A stretch of DNA of 60,180 nucleotides from Sphingomonas sp. (GCA_017849555.1 JAFIGU010000031.1:1-60180); one strand, 5' to 3'. Shown: positions 26,815 to 35,326, counted from the first letter of the stretch. Numbers and translations: made by a program. Notes: a model not told the origin generated them from the letters alone.

Positions 26815-26896
26815 CCGTTCGGGCTGAGCCTGTCGAAGCCCTGCCCTTTTCTTCCAAGGAAGAAGGACAGCCCTTCGACAAGCTCAGGGCGAACGG
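26815..26896. repeat. Inverted repeat, CCGTTCGGGCTGAGC family (copy 2)
   Basis: Arms beginning CCGTTCGGGCTGAGC and ending GCTCAGGGCGAACGG flank a short spacer between the aminopeptidase gene and a small convergent gene. Same family as 23846-23929. Confidence 0.75.
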
Positions 26897-26902
26897 GGAG
26901 TA

Positions 26903-27040
26903 TCACGCCTTCGGCGCCGAATCATCCGGCGCCGCCGCCTCCGCATCCGGCCGACTGCGTGCCTGCGCCTTGCGTTTCCTGAGGTTGGCGCGCAGCTGCT
27001 CGGCGAGGCGGGCGGCGCGATCTTCACGGTCGTTTGCCAT
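26903..27040 (-). CDS. Small conserved-looking basic protein, 45 residues
   Basis: The frame starts MANDREDRAARLAEQLRANL and continues through a basic RKRKAQARSR stretch to an acidic, Ala/Pro-rich tail. It looks like a single amphipathic helix followed by disorder. From memory, similar short proteins (MAN..., RAARLAEQLRANLRKRK) are annotated in sphingomonads next to tRNA or cell-envelope genes, but the function is unknown. It lies 79 bp from the tRNA-Thr gene, on the opposite strand. Confidence 0.6.
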   Translation of the reverse strand: MANDREDRAARLAEQLRANLRKRKAQARSRPDAEAAAPDDSAPKA

Positions 27041-27119
27041 GAAAGCGCTATTGCGCGCGCACAACGCCTTGACAATGCCGTCGCCCTCGTCTCTAGGGCG
27101 CCCCTGCCCTTCGGGCGAT

Positions 27120-27194
<75 letters not shown>

Positions 27195-27246
27195 TTCTCC
27201 CGCACGAATTCAGAGAGATAGAACATCCCCTTGTGGGGAAAGCGTC

Positions 27247-27318
27247 TATTACGCCGCGCCAGATCGTCCAAACGTAATAACCGCGTACAGGAATCAATTC
27301 GTAGCAGTTTCGGCGTAA
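27247..27318. repeat. CGTAAT repeats just inside the left end of the element
   Basis: TATTACG (27247), CGTAATA (27273) and CGTAATT (27313) lie within 72 bp, starting 53 bp after the tRNA CCA. The first two form an inverted pair. Short repeats near an attachment site are often integrase or excisionase arm sites. The rest of the stretch 27195-27493 (299 bases) has no gene; its 3' part is the DUF932 leader. Confidence 0.35.
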
Positions 27319-27419
27319 TTTGCGCTCTTGGAGGGGAAAGTCTTCCCCTGCTGCCGCGCCGGAGTCGCGGCAGACCCCTTCTGCGGGCGGCTTCGCCCCC
27401 GCAACGCCCCGTGAGAGGG

Positions 27420-27492
27420 AGAGATAGGCCCGTTCGGCCGTGACGGGTAAGGGTTGAGAGAGAGGCTCTCGACGCCCGTCGCGGAGACTTCT
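27420..27492 (+). promoter_or_regulatory. Structured 5' leader of the DUF932 gene
   Basis: TGACGGG (27441) can pair with CCCGTC (27475), enclosing GAGAGAGAGGCTCTC. The 3' arm ends two bases before the GGAGA ribosome binding site. The leader at 29207-29264 before the parB-like gene has the same order of elements and the same spacing to the start codon (53 versus 55 bases), so the two are related leaders. Confidence 0.5.
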
Positions 27493-27493
27493 C

Positions 27494-28693
27494 ATGGCTA
27501 CCGTTCTCACCCAGCCCCCCGCCGCCCGGACCGCCACCGCCGGCCACAAGGTCGACATCTCTCGCGGCCAGCGCATTGGTCGAGTGTCGTCGGAATGGTT
27601 CTCGCGGCCTGACGACGAGCGTTTCCTATCGCTCACCGAACTTAATGCAGCGGTGAGGGCCCGCGCCGAGAGCACAACCGCCCGCATCGTCGAAACCCGC
27701 GAGGTCCGAGTTCAGGCCAGCCGCGACAATGCCGAGCGGCTGGCACTCTTCGTTCCCGGCCGCAATCACCCCGTCACGCCTACCCATTGGTCGTTCGGCC
27801 AGCTCGCCAGCCTGGTCGGCGCGCCCGCGGGCTATCTGCGCCAGCTTCCCGCATCGCTCGCCGGGATCAACCTGCAGCATGGGTTGATCAACCATCGCGC
27901 CGAACAGATAAAAACCCTCGAAACAGACGACGGCCGGATCGAGTTGCGCGCCGTAACCGGACCGGACTATGGCCGCATCTGGGATCACGAACTGGTCGCC
28001 GCGGTAATGAAGATCGCCGGCACCGGCACCGGTGACACGCGCTGGAAGGTGCCGGGCCTGCTCGACTGGTCGACAATGACCTACAATCCACTGGTCGACA
28101 TCACCAAGGACACCACGACGCTTTACGCCAGCGATCGTGACGTCTTCCTGTTTCTCGTCGATGATCTCCACCCGATCGAGGCCGGGCGTCTCCCCAACGG
28201 CGATCCCGATCTTTTCTTCCGGGGCTTCTACGCATGGAACAGCGAGGTCGGCTCGAAGACACTCGGCATGGCTTCCTTCTATCTCCGGGCGGTTTGCATG
28301 AACCGGAATATCTGGGGCGCGGAGGGCTTCGAGGAGATCAGCATCCGCCACAGCAAGTTCGCCGCCAACCGCTTCGCGCACGAGGCCGCACCGGCGCTGG
28401 AGAATTTCGCATCGTCGTCGCCGGCACCATTCACGGCCGGCATCAAGGCGGCGCGCGAACGCATCGTCGCTCGCACCGACGAAGACCGGCAGAGCTTCCT
28501 GCGCAAGCGCGGCTTCTCCAAGGGCGAGACCGACCGGATCATAGCGACCGTGCTCGACGAGGAGGGCCATCCGCCTGCCTCCATCTTCGATTTCGTCCAG
28601 GGCATCACGGCGCTCGCGCGCGACAAGCCACATCAGGATGCCCGCCTCGACCTCGAAGGCAAAGCCAGCAAGCTTCTCGCCGCTGCGGCCTGA
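27494..28693 (+). CDS. DUF932 domain protein
   Basis: A 399-residue protein of the phage/plasmid DUF932 family, found on many ICEs and plasmids; the molecular role is not established. Visible hallmarks are the central RIWDHELVAAVMKI, TLYASDRDVFLFLVDD and FFRGFYAWNSEVGSKTLGMASFYLRAVCMNRNIWG segments, the last being the most conserved. The first 30 residues are disordered. It starts with ATG after GGAGA; the 20 bases across this start are nearly identical to those at the DUF736 gene start (35327), suggesting a common origin of the expression signals. Confidence 0.88.
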   Translation: MATVLTQPPAARTATAGHKVDISRGQRIGRVSSEWFSRPDDERFLSLTELNAAVRARAESTTARIVETREVRVQASRDNAERLALFVPGRNHPVTPTHWSFGQLASLVGAPAGYLRQLPASLAGINLQHGLINHRAEQIKTLETDDGRIELRAVTGPDYGRIWDHELVAAVMKIAGTGTGDTRWKVPGLLDWSTMTYNPLVDITKDTTTLYASDRDVFLFLVDDLHPIEAGRLPNGDPDLFFRGFYAWNSEVGSKTLGMASFYLRAVCMNRNIWGAEGFEEISIRHSKFAANRFAHEAAPALENFASSSPAPFTAGIKAARERIVARTDEDRQSFLRKRGFSKGETDRIIATVLDEEGHPPASIFDFVQGITALARDKPHQDARLDLEGKASKLLAAAA

Positions 28694-28733
28694 CCGGCGG
28701 CGCCCCACTCTCGAAATCGAAAGGAGCGATCCG

Positions 28734-29144
28734 ATGATCGTCCTCCCTCCCACGTTGCGCCACGCGTTGCGGGCGAACGACATCAATCGACGTGCCGCAT
28801 TCCGGCTCAATGAGCCCGAGCCGGACCCTGCGCCAGTGGCTAAATTCTTCAACCCGCTGGGGCCGCAGGTGTGGCTGGCGACCGAACTGGCCGCAGATGG
28901 CGATGTCCTCCACGGGCTCGCCGATCTTGGCTTCGGCTGTCCCGAGATCGGCCCCTGGAGCCTGCGTGAGCTATCCGAGGTCCGGCTGCCATTCGGGCTT
29001 CGGATCGAGATCGACATCGCGTTCGATTCCGGCGTGCCGCTATCTCTCTGGGCGTCCTGCGCCAGGCGCTGTGGGTCGATCCCGGCGACCGAGATCCTGT
29101 TCGGTCGATCGCCTCAGGATCGCACGGGGTTCGCCCCGGACTGA
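28734..29144 (+). CDS. DUF2958 domain protein
   Basis: A 136-residue cytoplasmic protein. PPTLRHALRAND, AKFFNPLGPQVWLATELAADGDVLHGLADLGFGCPE and VRLPFGLRIEIDIAF match the DUF2958 family, which travels with DUF932, ArdC and ParB-like genes on mobile elements. It has no known function. AAAGGAG sits before ATG 28734, 41 bases after the DUF932 stop, so the two are probably co-transcribed. Confidence 0.82.
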   Translation: MIVLPPTLRHALRANDINRRAAFRLNEPEPDPAPVAKFFNPLGPQVWLATELAADGDVLHGLADLGFGCPEIGPWSLRELSEVRLPFGLRIEIDIAFDSGVPLSLWASCARRCGSIPATEILFGRSPQDRTGFAPD

Positions 29145-29162
29145 TCACCGCAATGCATCACC

Positions 29163-29264
29163 GCCGGCGCGGCTCTCGCCCTTTAGAGGGAGAGGGCTGC
29201 GCCGGCTCCATGACGGGTTGAGGGTCGAGAGAGAGTCTCCCGGCCGCCCGTCATGGAGAAAACC
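29163..29264 (+). promoter_or_regulatory. Structured 5' leader of the parB-like gene (two hairpins)
   Basis: Hairpin 1 (29163-29206) has 11-base arms GCCGGCGCGGC/GCTGCGCCGGC with an inner CTCTC...GAGAG stem. Hairpin 2 pairs CATGACGGG (29209) with CCCGTCATG (29247) and touches the GGAGA ribosome binding site. The second part is homologous in layout to the DUF932 leader. The arrangement suggests translational or attenuation control. Confidence 0.55.
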
Positions 29265-29265
29265 C

Positions 29266-31404
29266 ATGACCAAGCATGTGAAGATCGCCCTCAGCGGTTC
29301 GCGGGACATCCCGTTCAGCCAGCTGGTGCTGAGCCAGGCCAATGTCCGGCGGGTGAAGGCGGGTGTCTCGATCGACACGCTCGCCGCCGATATCGCCCGG
29401 CGCGGCCTGTTGCAGAGCCTGACTGTCCGCGTCCAGCGCGATGCCGACGGGAACGACACCGGCCTATTCGAAGTGCCCGCCGGCGGCCGCCGCTTCCGGG
29501 CCCTGCAGCAGCTGGTGAAGCAGCGCCGCATGGCCAAGACGGAGCCGGTTCCCTGCATTGTCCGCGAGGACGACCAGATTTCGGCCGAGGAAGATTCACT
29601 GGCCGAGAACACCCACCGCGAGGCGCTGCATCCGCTCGACCAGTTCCGGGCAATGCAGCAGCTCGTTACCCAGGGCACCGATGTCGAGACCATCGCCGCC
29701 ACCTTCATGGTGACGCCCGCCGTCGTGAAGCAGCGGCTGCGCCTCGCCTCCGTCTCGCCCAAGCTGCACGAAATCTATGCCGAGGACGGCATGACGCTCG
29801 AACAGCTGATGGCGTTCTCGGTGTCCGAGGATCATGAGCGTCAGGAGCAAGTCTGGGATCTGCTCCAGTCGGGCTACAATAAGCAGCCCTATATCATCCG
29901 TGCCAAGCTCACCGAGGATTCGGTGCGCGCCTCGGACAAGCGGGTCCGCTTCGTCGGCTTGGACGCCTATGCCGCCGCCGGCGGCTATGTCCTGCGCGAT
30001 TTGTTCGAGGACGACCAGGGCGGCTTCCTGCAGGACGTCGCGCTGCTTGATCGGATGGTGGACGAGAAGCTCAAGGCCGAGGGCGCCAGGATCGGCGAGG
30101 AAGGCTGGAAGTGGATCGCGGTCGCCGTCGATTTCCCGTATAATTATGACGATGACATGCGCGTGATCGACGGCGAGCAGCCGGCGATGACCGAGGAGGA
30201 CGAGGCGAAGCTGGCGTCGCTTCGCCAGGAGGCAGAGGCGCTCGAGGAAGAATGGTCCGGCGCGGGCGACATCCCCGACGAGGTCGATGCCCGCGTTACG
30301 GCGATCGACGAGGAGATCAGCACGCTCGTGTCGCCACCGCTGGTCTACGATCCGACCGAAATGGCCCGTGCGGGCGTCTTCGTCAGTATCGACGTCGATG
30401 GCTCGCTCTATATCGAGCGCGGCTATGTCCGGCCGGAGGATGAGCCGGTCGAGGATCTGATCGACGGCACCGGCGCTGCTGTGGAGGGATCCACCAATCA
30501 CACGCCGCCTGAAGATGACGGCAACGGTGGTACCACGATCGTCTCGATCAGCGGGGCGGAGAGCACTGACGCCAGCGATGACGAGGACGAGCAGGACGAC
30601 ATGTTGCGTCCTCTCCCAGACCGCCTCGTCACCGAGCTGACCACCTATCGCACCCTCGCATTGCGCAATGCGGTGGCAAACCGTCCGCAGATCGCCTTCG
30701 CCGCCGTGCTGCACGCTCTCACGCTCGAAACCTTCTACACCTATTCCTCTGCTGAGAGCTGTGTCGGGGTCTCGGTGCGGGGCGGCAGTCTGGGCATTCA
30801 CGCGCCCGGACTGAACGACAGTGCGTCCGCCCGGGCGATCGACCAGCGCCACGAGAGCTGGGCCGAGCGTCTGCCCGACCAGCCGGCGGACCTGTGGGAG
30901 GTGCTGCTTTCGCTCAGCGCCGACGACCGGGCTGCACTGTTCGCGCACTGCGCGTCGTTCGGCGTCAATGCAGTCTGGGAACCGGCTAACCGCTACAATG
31001 AAAGCCGCGTATCGGCGCGGACCGTCTCCGGGCGGATCGAACATTCCCACATCCTCGCCCATGCCGCGCAGCTGGACATGGTGGCGGCGGGCTGGACGGC
31101 AACGGTTGAGAATTACCTCGGCCGTGTGACCAAGGCGCGCATTCTGGGCGCCGTCGAGCAAGCGAAAGGCGGCGAGGTCTCCGCGCGGATCGCCGGTCTT
31201 AAGAAGCCGGAGATGGCGAAGGAGGCCGAACAGCTGCTCGAAGGCAGCGGCTGGCTTGCTGAGCCACTCCGCGCGCCTGCGGCCGACGCCGTGCCGCTCG
31301 AACAAGGGGCGGCGATCGACGGCGAACCGGCTATGGACGAGCCTGAGGCTGCGGATCACGATGGCGCCCAAGGCGAACAGTCCTTCGCGATCGCGGCCGA
31401 ATAG
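29266..31404 (+). CDS. ParB/RepB/Spo0J-type N-domain protein (element-encoded)
   Basis: A 712-residue protein with an N-terminal ParB/sulfiredoxin-fold domain (about 10-200): LVLSQANVRRVK, LAADIARRGLLQSLTVR, the nucleotide-binding VPAGGRRFRALQQL and ENTHREALHPLDQFRAMQQL, then the HTH region (ATFMVTPAVVKQRLRLASVSP). The long C-terminal part (about 300-700) is acidic and specific to this mobile-element group, not the chromosomal ParB. It may act in element maintenance or as a transcription regulator. No parA is adjacent, which argues against a simple partition system. Confidence 0.85.
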   Translation: MTKHVKIALSGSRDIPFSQLVLSQANVRRVKAGVSIDTLAADIARRGLLQSLTVRVQRDADGNDTGLFEVPAGGRRFRALQQLVKQRRMAKTEPVPCIVREDDQISAEEDSLAENTHREALHPLDQFRAMQQLVTQGTDVETIAATFMVTPAVVKQRLRLASVSPKLHEIYAEDGMTLEQLMAFSVSEDHERQEQVWDLLQSGYNKQPYIIRAKLTEDSVRASDKRVRFVGLDAYAAAGGYVLRDLFEDDQGGFLQDVALLDRMVDEKLKAEGARIGEEGWKWIAVAVDFPYNYDDDMRVIDGEQPAMTEEDEAKLASLRQEAEALEEEWSGAGDIPDEVDARVTAIDEEISTLVSPPLVYDPTEMARAGVFVSIDVDGSLYIERGYVRPEDEPVEDLIDGTGAAVEGSTNHTPPEDDGNGGTTIVSISGAESTDASDDEDEQDDMLRPLPDRLVTELTTYRTLALRNAVANRPQIAFAAVLHALTLETFYTYSSAESCVGVSVRGGSLGIHAPGLNDSASARAIDQRHESWAERLPDQPADLWEVLLSLSADDRAALFAHCASFGVNAVWEPANRYNESRVSARTVSGRIEHSHILAHAAQLDMVAAGWTATVENYLGRVTKARILGAVEQAKGGEVSARIAGLKKPEMAKEAEQLLEGSGWLAEPLRAPAADAVPLEQGAAIDGEPAMDEPEAADHDGAQGEQSFAIAAE

Positions 31405-31464
31405 CTCGCCTTGCCCCTGGGGCCTGTCGCAACGGCAGGCCCCATTCTCTTTGCGGAGGTGTTC

Positions 31465-32571
31465 GTGACCAGCGCCGCTTCAGACCTGTCCCGGCAACTC
31501 GCCCGCAATGCGGAAGCCGTGTGTCGGCATTACCTCCCCGCCGGACGGCGCGAGGGGCGTTACTGGATCATCGGCGATGCGCTCGGCTCCTCCGGGCGCA
31601 GTCTCTACGTTCGCCTGACAGGCAGCGAGCAAGGCAAAGGCGCCGCCGGAAAATGGACTGATGCCGCGACCGGCGAGCATGGCGACCTGCTTGATCTGAT
31701 AGGATTGACCTGCGGGCATCGCCAGCTCAGCGACACTATGGACGAAGCGCTGCGCTTTCTCGCCCTGCCAAGGCCGCAACGATCCCTCGATCAGTCCGAG
31801 CCTCGGGCACCGGCCGGATCGCGAAGGGCGGCTCGACGCCTGTTCGCGGGCTCGCAGCCGATCGCGAGCACATTGGCGGAATCCTACCTTCGCGCACGTT
31901 CGATCTCGGGCATTCGCACGGAACCATCGCTGCGCTTCCATCCACGATGCTGGTATCGCCCATCGCGCGACGATGAACCCGGCACGCCAACCTCCTTCCC
32001 GGCGCTTATTGCCGCCGTAACCGATGCCGATGGGACCATCACGGGCGTCCATCGCACATGGCTTGACCCGCTGAGGACAGACAAAGCACCGATCGCGACG
32101 CCGCGCCGCGCTATGGGCGATTTGCTCGGACATGGTGTTCGCTTCGGTAGAGCGGCTTCGGTGATGGTCGCCGGGGAAGGATTGGAAACTGTCCTGTCGC
32201 TCCGCATGGCGATGCGCACTATGCCGATGGTCGCGACGCTGTCCTCGGCACATCTGGCCGCACTGGCATTCCCCGCTGGCCTGCAACGGCTCTATGTTGC
32301 GCGCGATTCCGATGCTGCCGGGAATCGTGCGGTGAAATCCCTTCATGAGCGGGCGATCATCGCGGGTGTCGAGATGATCGTGCTCGAACCGGAACGCGAC
32401 GATTTCAACACAGACCTCATGCGGTATGGCCTGGATGCCCTTACCGCCAGGCTCGCCGACCAGCTCGTTGCCGGAGATCGAGATTACCTGCTCGCGAGCG
32501 GCGCCCGAGACGAGAGCGACCACAAGCCTTCAAGCGCTGCTTATTCTTCTATCCGCGCCACGGCCTTCTGA
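31465..32571 (+). CDS. Toprim domain protein (DUF7146-type, primase-like)
   Basis: A 368-residue protein. The N-terminal RQLARNAEAVCRHYLPAGRREGRYW with WTDAATGEHGDLLDLIGL is typical of a plasmid primase-helicase N-domain without the zinc finger. The C-terminal half is a toprim fold: VMVAGEGLETVLSLRMA carries the conserved Glu, and YVARDSDAAGNRAVKSL the Asp-x-Asp. It probably serves replication of the excised element. The start is GTG 31465 with GCGGAGG upstream; an upstream in-frame extension overlaps the parB-like gene end. Confidence 0.8.
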   Translation: MTSAASDLSRQLARNAEAVCRHYLPAGRREGRYWIIGDALGSSGRSLYVRLTGSEQGKGAAGKWTDAATGEHGDLLDLIGLTCGHRQLSDTMDEALRFLALPRPQRSLDQSEPRAPAGSRRAARRLFAGSQPIASTLAESYLRARSISGIRTEPSLRFHPRCWYRPSRDDEPGTPTSFPALIAAVTDADGTITGVHRTWLDPLRTDKAPIATPRRAMGDLLGHGVRFGRAASVMVAGEGLETVLSLRMAMRTMPMVATLSSAHLAALAFPAGLQRLYVARDSDAAGNRAVKSLHERAIIAGVEMIVLEPERDDFNTDLMRYGLDALTARLADQLVAGDRDYLLASGARDESDHKPSSAAYSSIRATAF

Positions 32572-32581
32572 GGGGGCGACG

Positions 32582-32692
32582 GGACGGTAGCCCACGCGGC
32601 CGGTCAACGGCGCCGATCGGCTATTTTCCGCCGCGTCCTTCGGCCGCTTTGCATCGCGAGTCCAAAATAGCCGGTCTCTACCGTCCTCCGCT
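32582..32692 (+). promoter_or_regulatory. Nested inverted-repeat leader of the DUF2493 gene
   Basis: The outer arms GGACGGTAG (32582) and CTACCGTCC (32678) enclose the inner arms CGGCTATTTT (32618) and AAAATAGCCG (32664), both perfect. The outer 3' arm merges into CCGTCCTCCGCT. The same 12-base motif ends a comparable hairpin upstream of DUF736 (35212-35223), where the arm sequences are quite different. This is a covarying structure, likely a cis-acting RNA. Confidence 0.55.
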
Positions 32693-32822
32693 GATGCTTC
32701 GGCGCCCGTCGGCGGGGGAGCCGCCGACCGCTGCGCTCGGTCGTGTCAGGCCGCGCGGCCCACCGTCAGGTCGTCGCCACGAAGGCTGCGAGTGGCGTGG
32801 CCGACTGCGAAAGGCGCAAGCG

Positions 32823-33746
32823 ATGACCCATCACCCTGACTCTCCCGACGAGCCCGACCGCGAGCACTCCACCATCGCGCATCTCCTCGAAGAACTCGAA
32901 CTCTACGGACAACGGCCATTCGAGGACGAGTACGATCCACGGCCACTGCCTGAGGCCAGACTGGTCGAAGGCGCCGCTGCCGACACGTTCGACGCGATGG
33001 TTGCGGCACTCGCCGACACCCGGCTGGAGCCCGATATGGAAAATCTGCTCTGGGGCTTCACCAACGTATTTCAGCGCGCCGCGGAACGCATCGAGCGTGA
33101 GCTGGACGACAATGAGCAGGCGCAGCGACGGCTGCAGCGCGATCAGGACGGATCCGAGGTGCGTTCGGTTGAGCTGGAGACGGCGATCAACATCGGTCGC
33201 ACGATGATCGAGCGCCGCGACGCGATGGAAGCTTTCCGAGACGCCTTCGCCGAGCAATTCCGCATCCATTGCCGCAAACCCTGGACCGCGCGCTCCGGCT
33301 CAATCGTCAACCGCAAGACGCTGACCGCAAGTATGATCGACAGCCGCGATTTCATCGCCGCCCGCAAGCGTGCCGACCAGCAGGTATTGCTGCCGCAGGG
33401 TACACAGATCGCGATTACCGGAGGTTCCGACTATCAGGACCATCGCCGGATCTGGGACGCACTCGATAGGGTATTGTCCAAACACCCTGATATGATCCTC
33501 TTGCATGGCGGGACGCCGACAGGTGTCGAGCATATCGCCGAATGCTGGGCGCGAGCCCGCAAGATACCAACCGTGGCCTTCCGCCCCGACTGGAACCGCT
33601 TCCGCAAGGCTGCACCGTTCAAGCGTAACGACGTTATGCTGGAGCAGCTTCCTGCAGGTCTGCTTCAGTTCCCGGGTACTGGCATCAGCGCCAATCTCGC
33701 CGACAAAGCTCGCAAGATGGGTATTCCCGTTTGGCGGTTCGAATGA
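32823..33746 (+). CDS. DUF2493 domain protein (SLOG-like)
   Basis: A 307-residue protein with an acidic N-terminal half and a C-terminal DUF2493/YspA-cpYpsA-SLOG Rossmann domain: IAITGGSDYQDHRRIWDALD, ILLHGGTPTGVEHIAECWAR, TVAFRPDWNRFRKAAPFKRND. SLOG domains bind nucleotide-derived ligands, so a signalling or nucleotide-processing role is possible, but unproven. The start ATG 32823 follows AAAGGCG; the frame extends upstream without support. Confidence 0.8.
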   Translation: MTHHPDSPDEPDREHSTIAHLLEELELYGQRPFEDEYDPRPLPEARLVEGAAADTFDAMVAALADTRLEPDMENLLWGFTNVFQRAAERIERELDDNEQAQRRLQRDQDGSEVRSVELETAINIGRTMIERRDAMEAFRDAFAEQFRIHCRKPWTARSGSIVNRKTLTASMIDSRDFIAARKRADQQVLLPQGTQIAITGGSDYQDHRRIWDALDRVLSKHPDMILLHGGTPTGVEHIAECWARARKIPTVAFRPDWNRFRKAAPFKRNDVMLEQLPAGLLQFPGTGISANLADKARKMGIPVWRFE

Positions 33747-33955
33747 CCGCCAGGATCGAGCGTTGAACGGGACAAGGCATAAACCGTCACCGTAACAGGG
33801 GGACCATTCCCCGCTCTTGGAGGCGCTAGTCCTTCCCGGGCCCGCGGCCTTGTGACGATCAACCCGCAAGGGGTCCGCTATGCTTTGCATGCGGCCGCTA
33901 CTCGGCTGCGCCTCCCAACGCGGTGATCGCGGCCGCGCGCCCGGATGCGTCGGCG

Positions 33956-33992
33956 CCTGTCGAGCGGGGAATGGCCCCGCTCTCACGACAGG
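33956..33992 (+). promoter_or_regulatory. Hairpin abutting the ribosome binding site of a 54-aa gene
   Basis: CCTGTCG-AGCGGGG pairs with CCCCGCT and CGACAGG, giving a 14-pair interrupted stem. Its last two bases belong to the GGAG Shine-Dalgarno before ATG 34001. It should lower translation unless opened. The region 33747-33955 upstream contains no gene I can support. Confidence 0.5.
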
Positions 33993-34000
33993 AGACGGTC

Positions 34001-34165
34001 ATGTCCCTCGAAGCCGCACAACGCTACGCCTGGAACCTCGCTTGCACGCTCAAGGTGATCATTATCCTGATCAGGACCGACGAGGGATATGCGGCAATGG
34101 CGAGCGACGATTATGACGGGGATGTCGACCACGTCGTTCGTGAATATGATGTCTTCGCCCAATAA
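34001..34165 (+). CDS. Small hypothetical protein, 54 residues
   Basis: Starts MSLEAAQRYAWNLACTLKVI and ends in an acidic DDYDGDVDHVVREYD stretch. No family is recognised. One hydrophobic stretch (ACTLKVIIILI) could be a buried helix rather than a membrane anchor. A good GGAGACGG ribosome binding site and a preceding hairpin support it being a gene. Confidence 0.5.
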   Translation: MSLEAAQRYAWNLACTLKVIIILIRTDEGYAAMASDDYDGDVDHVVREYDVFAQ

Positions 34166-34291
34166 TCGACGAACCGAACCTCTGGCCAGGCCCGGCAACG
34201 CTTTCGTTGCTGGGCAATTTTCGCTATAATCGACGCGCGCTGCGGTGGCTGGTGGAAGCGCGTCCAACCTCATGAGGACAAGGACGTGATC

Positions 34292-34687
34292 ATGCCAATT
34301 CTCTTCCCATTGACGCTTCTGGGCGCCGCCTTCCTGATCTACGCGATATTCGCCGGTGCAACGCTGGCGCTGCCGATCGCCGCCGGCCTGGCAGCTGGGT
34401 TCGGCAGCGCGTCGATCGGACTTTCTACGCTTCCTTCGATCCTCATCGGCCTCATAGTTTTCATGGCCGTGATCGCGCTCGGCCGCTTCGCAGCGCTTAC
34501 CCTTCCGAGCCGGACAGTTCGGGCGATGCTCATCCTGATGTTTGCGTTACCCGCCGCGATCACCGGGTTTTCGGTGGCGTCTGCCTTTGCGTCCCTCGCC
34601 GGCATTGCGAGCATCGGCATTGCTCTGATGGTGGGCGCTTTGACCGGCACGGTCGCCGCCCACCGGCTCGGGCGCCCAATCGGCTGA
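34292..34687 (+). CDS. Small membrane protein, four hydrophobic helices
   Basis: A 131-residue, almost wholly hydrophobic protein with about four transmembrane helices, Gly/Ala-rich, with single arginines near helix ends (FAALTLPSRTVRAML). No family is recognised. AAGGA eight bases before ATG 34292 supports this start; a GTG two codons earlier is possible. It lies among element genes, so a transfer, exclusion or stress role is conceivable but unproven. Confidence 0.6.
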   Translation: MPILFPLTLLGAAFLIYAIFAGATLALPIAAGLAAGFGSASIGLSTLPSILIGLIVFMAVIALGRFAALTLPSRTVRAMLILMFALPAAITGFSVASAFASLAGIASIGIALMVGALTGTVAAHRLGRPIG

Positions 34688-35326
34688 TCGACAGGCCGCC
34701 GTCATCTTTTTTACCAGCGCCCGCCCGGTCGATGCGGGCGGGATGTTACGCTTAGCTCTGCCGATCGGCCTGGAGGGGCGGTGAGATCGGCGAGTTCTAC
34801 CTAACGTCGGCGGATACGCGAAACTCGCGGGTCTCCCCGCATTGACGATGAGACCCGAACGCCTGACCACGTCACGCTTGATCCTGCGAGGTAGCGCCAC
34901 TCTCGAGTCGGCCAGCTCCAGGGGAATGGACGTGCGTCCCCAGCGGTGATGGCGGCGAGGCGGATGCCGCCAGTACGCAGCCGGATTTATCCGGACGCAC
35001 GCCGAGCACGTCGGACGTCTCGACGGCCGCCGCGCCTGGGTCCACGTTTCCAGCCGGCGGATCCAGGCCAGTGCCCAAACGGCCTCTCCTAAATGGCTTG
35101 ATGACCGGAACCGGCTTCGCCTCTGCCGCTTGGGCTGCAACGGCTCCGGGGCGCTTTTTTCCCCTGCCGGCTTTGCCGTCATTCCTCGCGGGACAAAGAA
35201 GCGCCCCTCCGCCGTCCTCCGCTACGCTGTGGGTCTGACGACTGCAGCCGCGGCAGCCCCGGTCAATTCCCAAGCCATCGAGGCCGTGATGGGCACGGGC
35301 TCGTGGATCAACACTGGAGACTTATC
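34688..35326 (+). other. 639-base non-coding stretch with DUF736 leader structure
   Basis: No convincing gene on either strand. The 3' part holds a hairpin with arms GGGGCGCTT (35148) and AAGCGCCCC (35199), followed within five bases by CCGTCCTCCGCT, the motif shared with the DUF2493 leader. The remainder (34688-35147) contains short palindromes such as GCCCGCCC...GGGCGGG-like segments but nothing I can name. Confidence 0.5.

Noticed and set aside
29266..31404. The parB-like gene as part of a chromosomal or plasmid ParAB partition locus
   Set aside because: No ParA gene or parS-like repeats nearby, and the long acidic C-terminus is unlike partition ParB. It fits the element-specific ParB-like family better.
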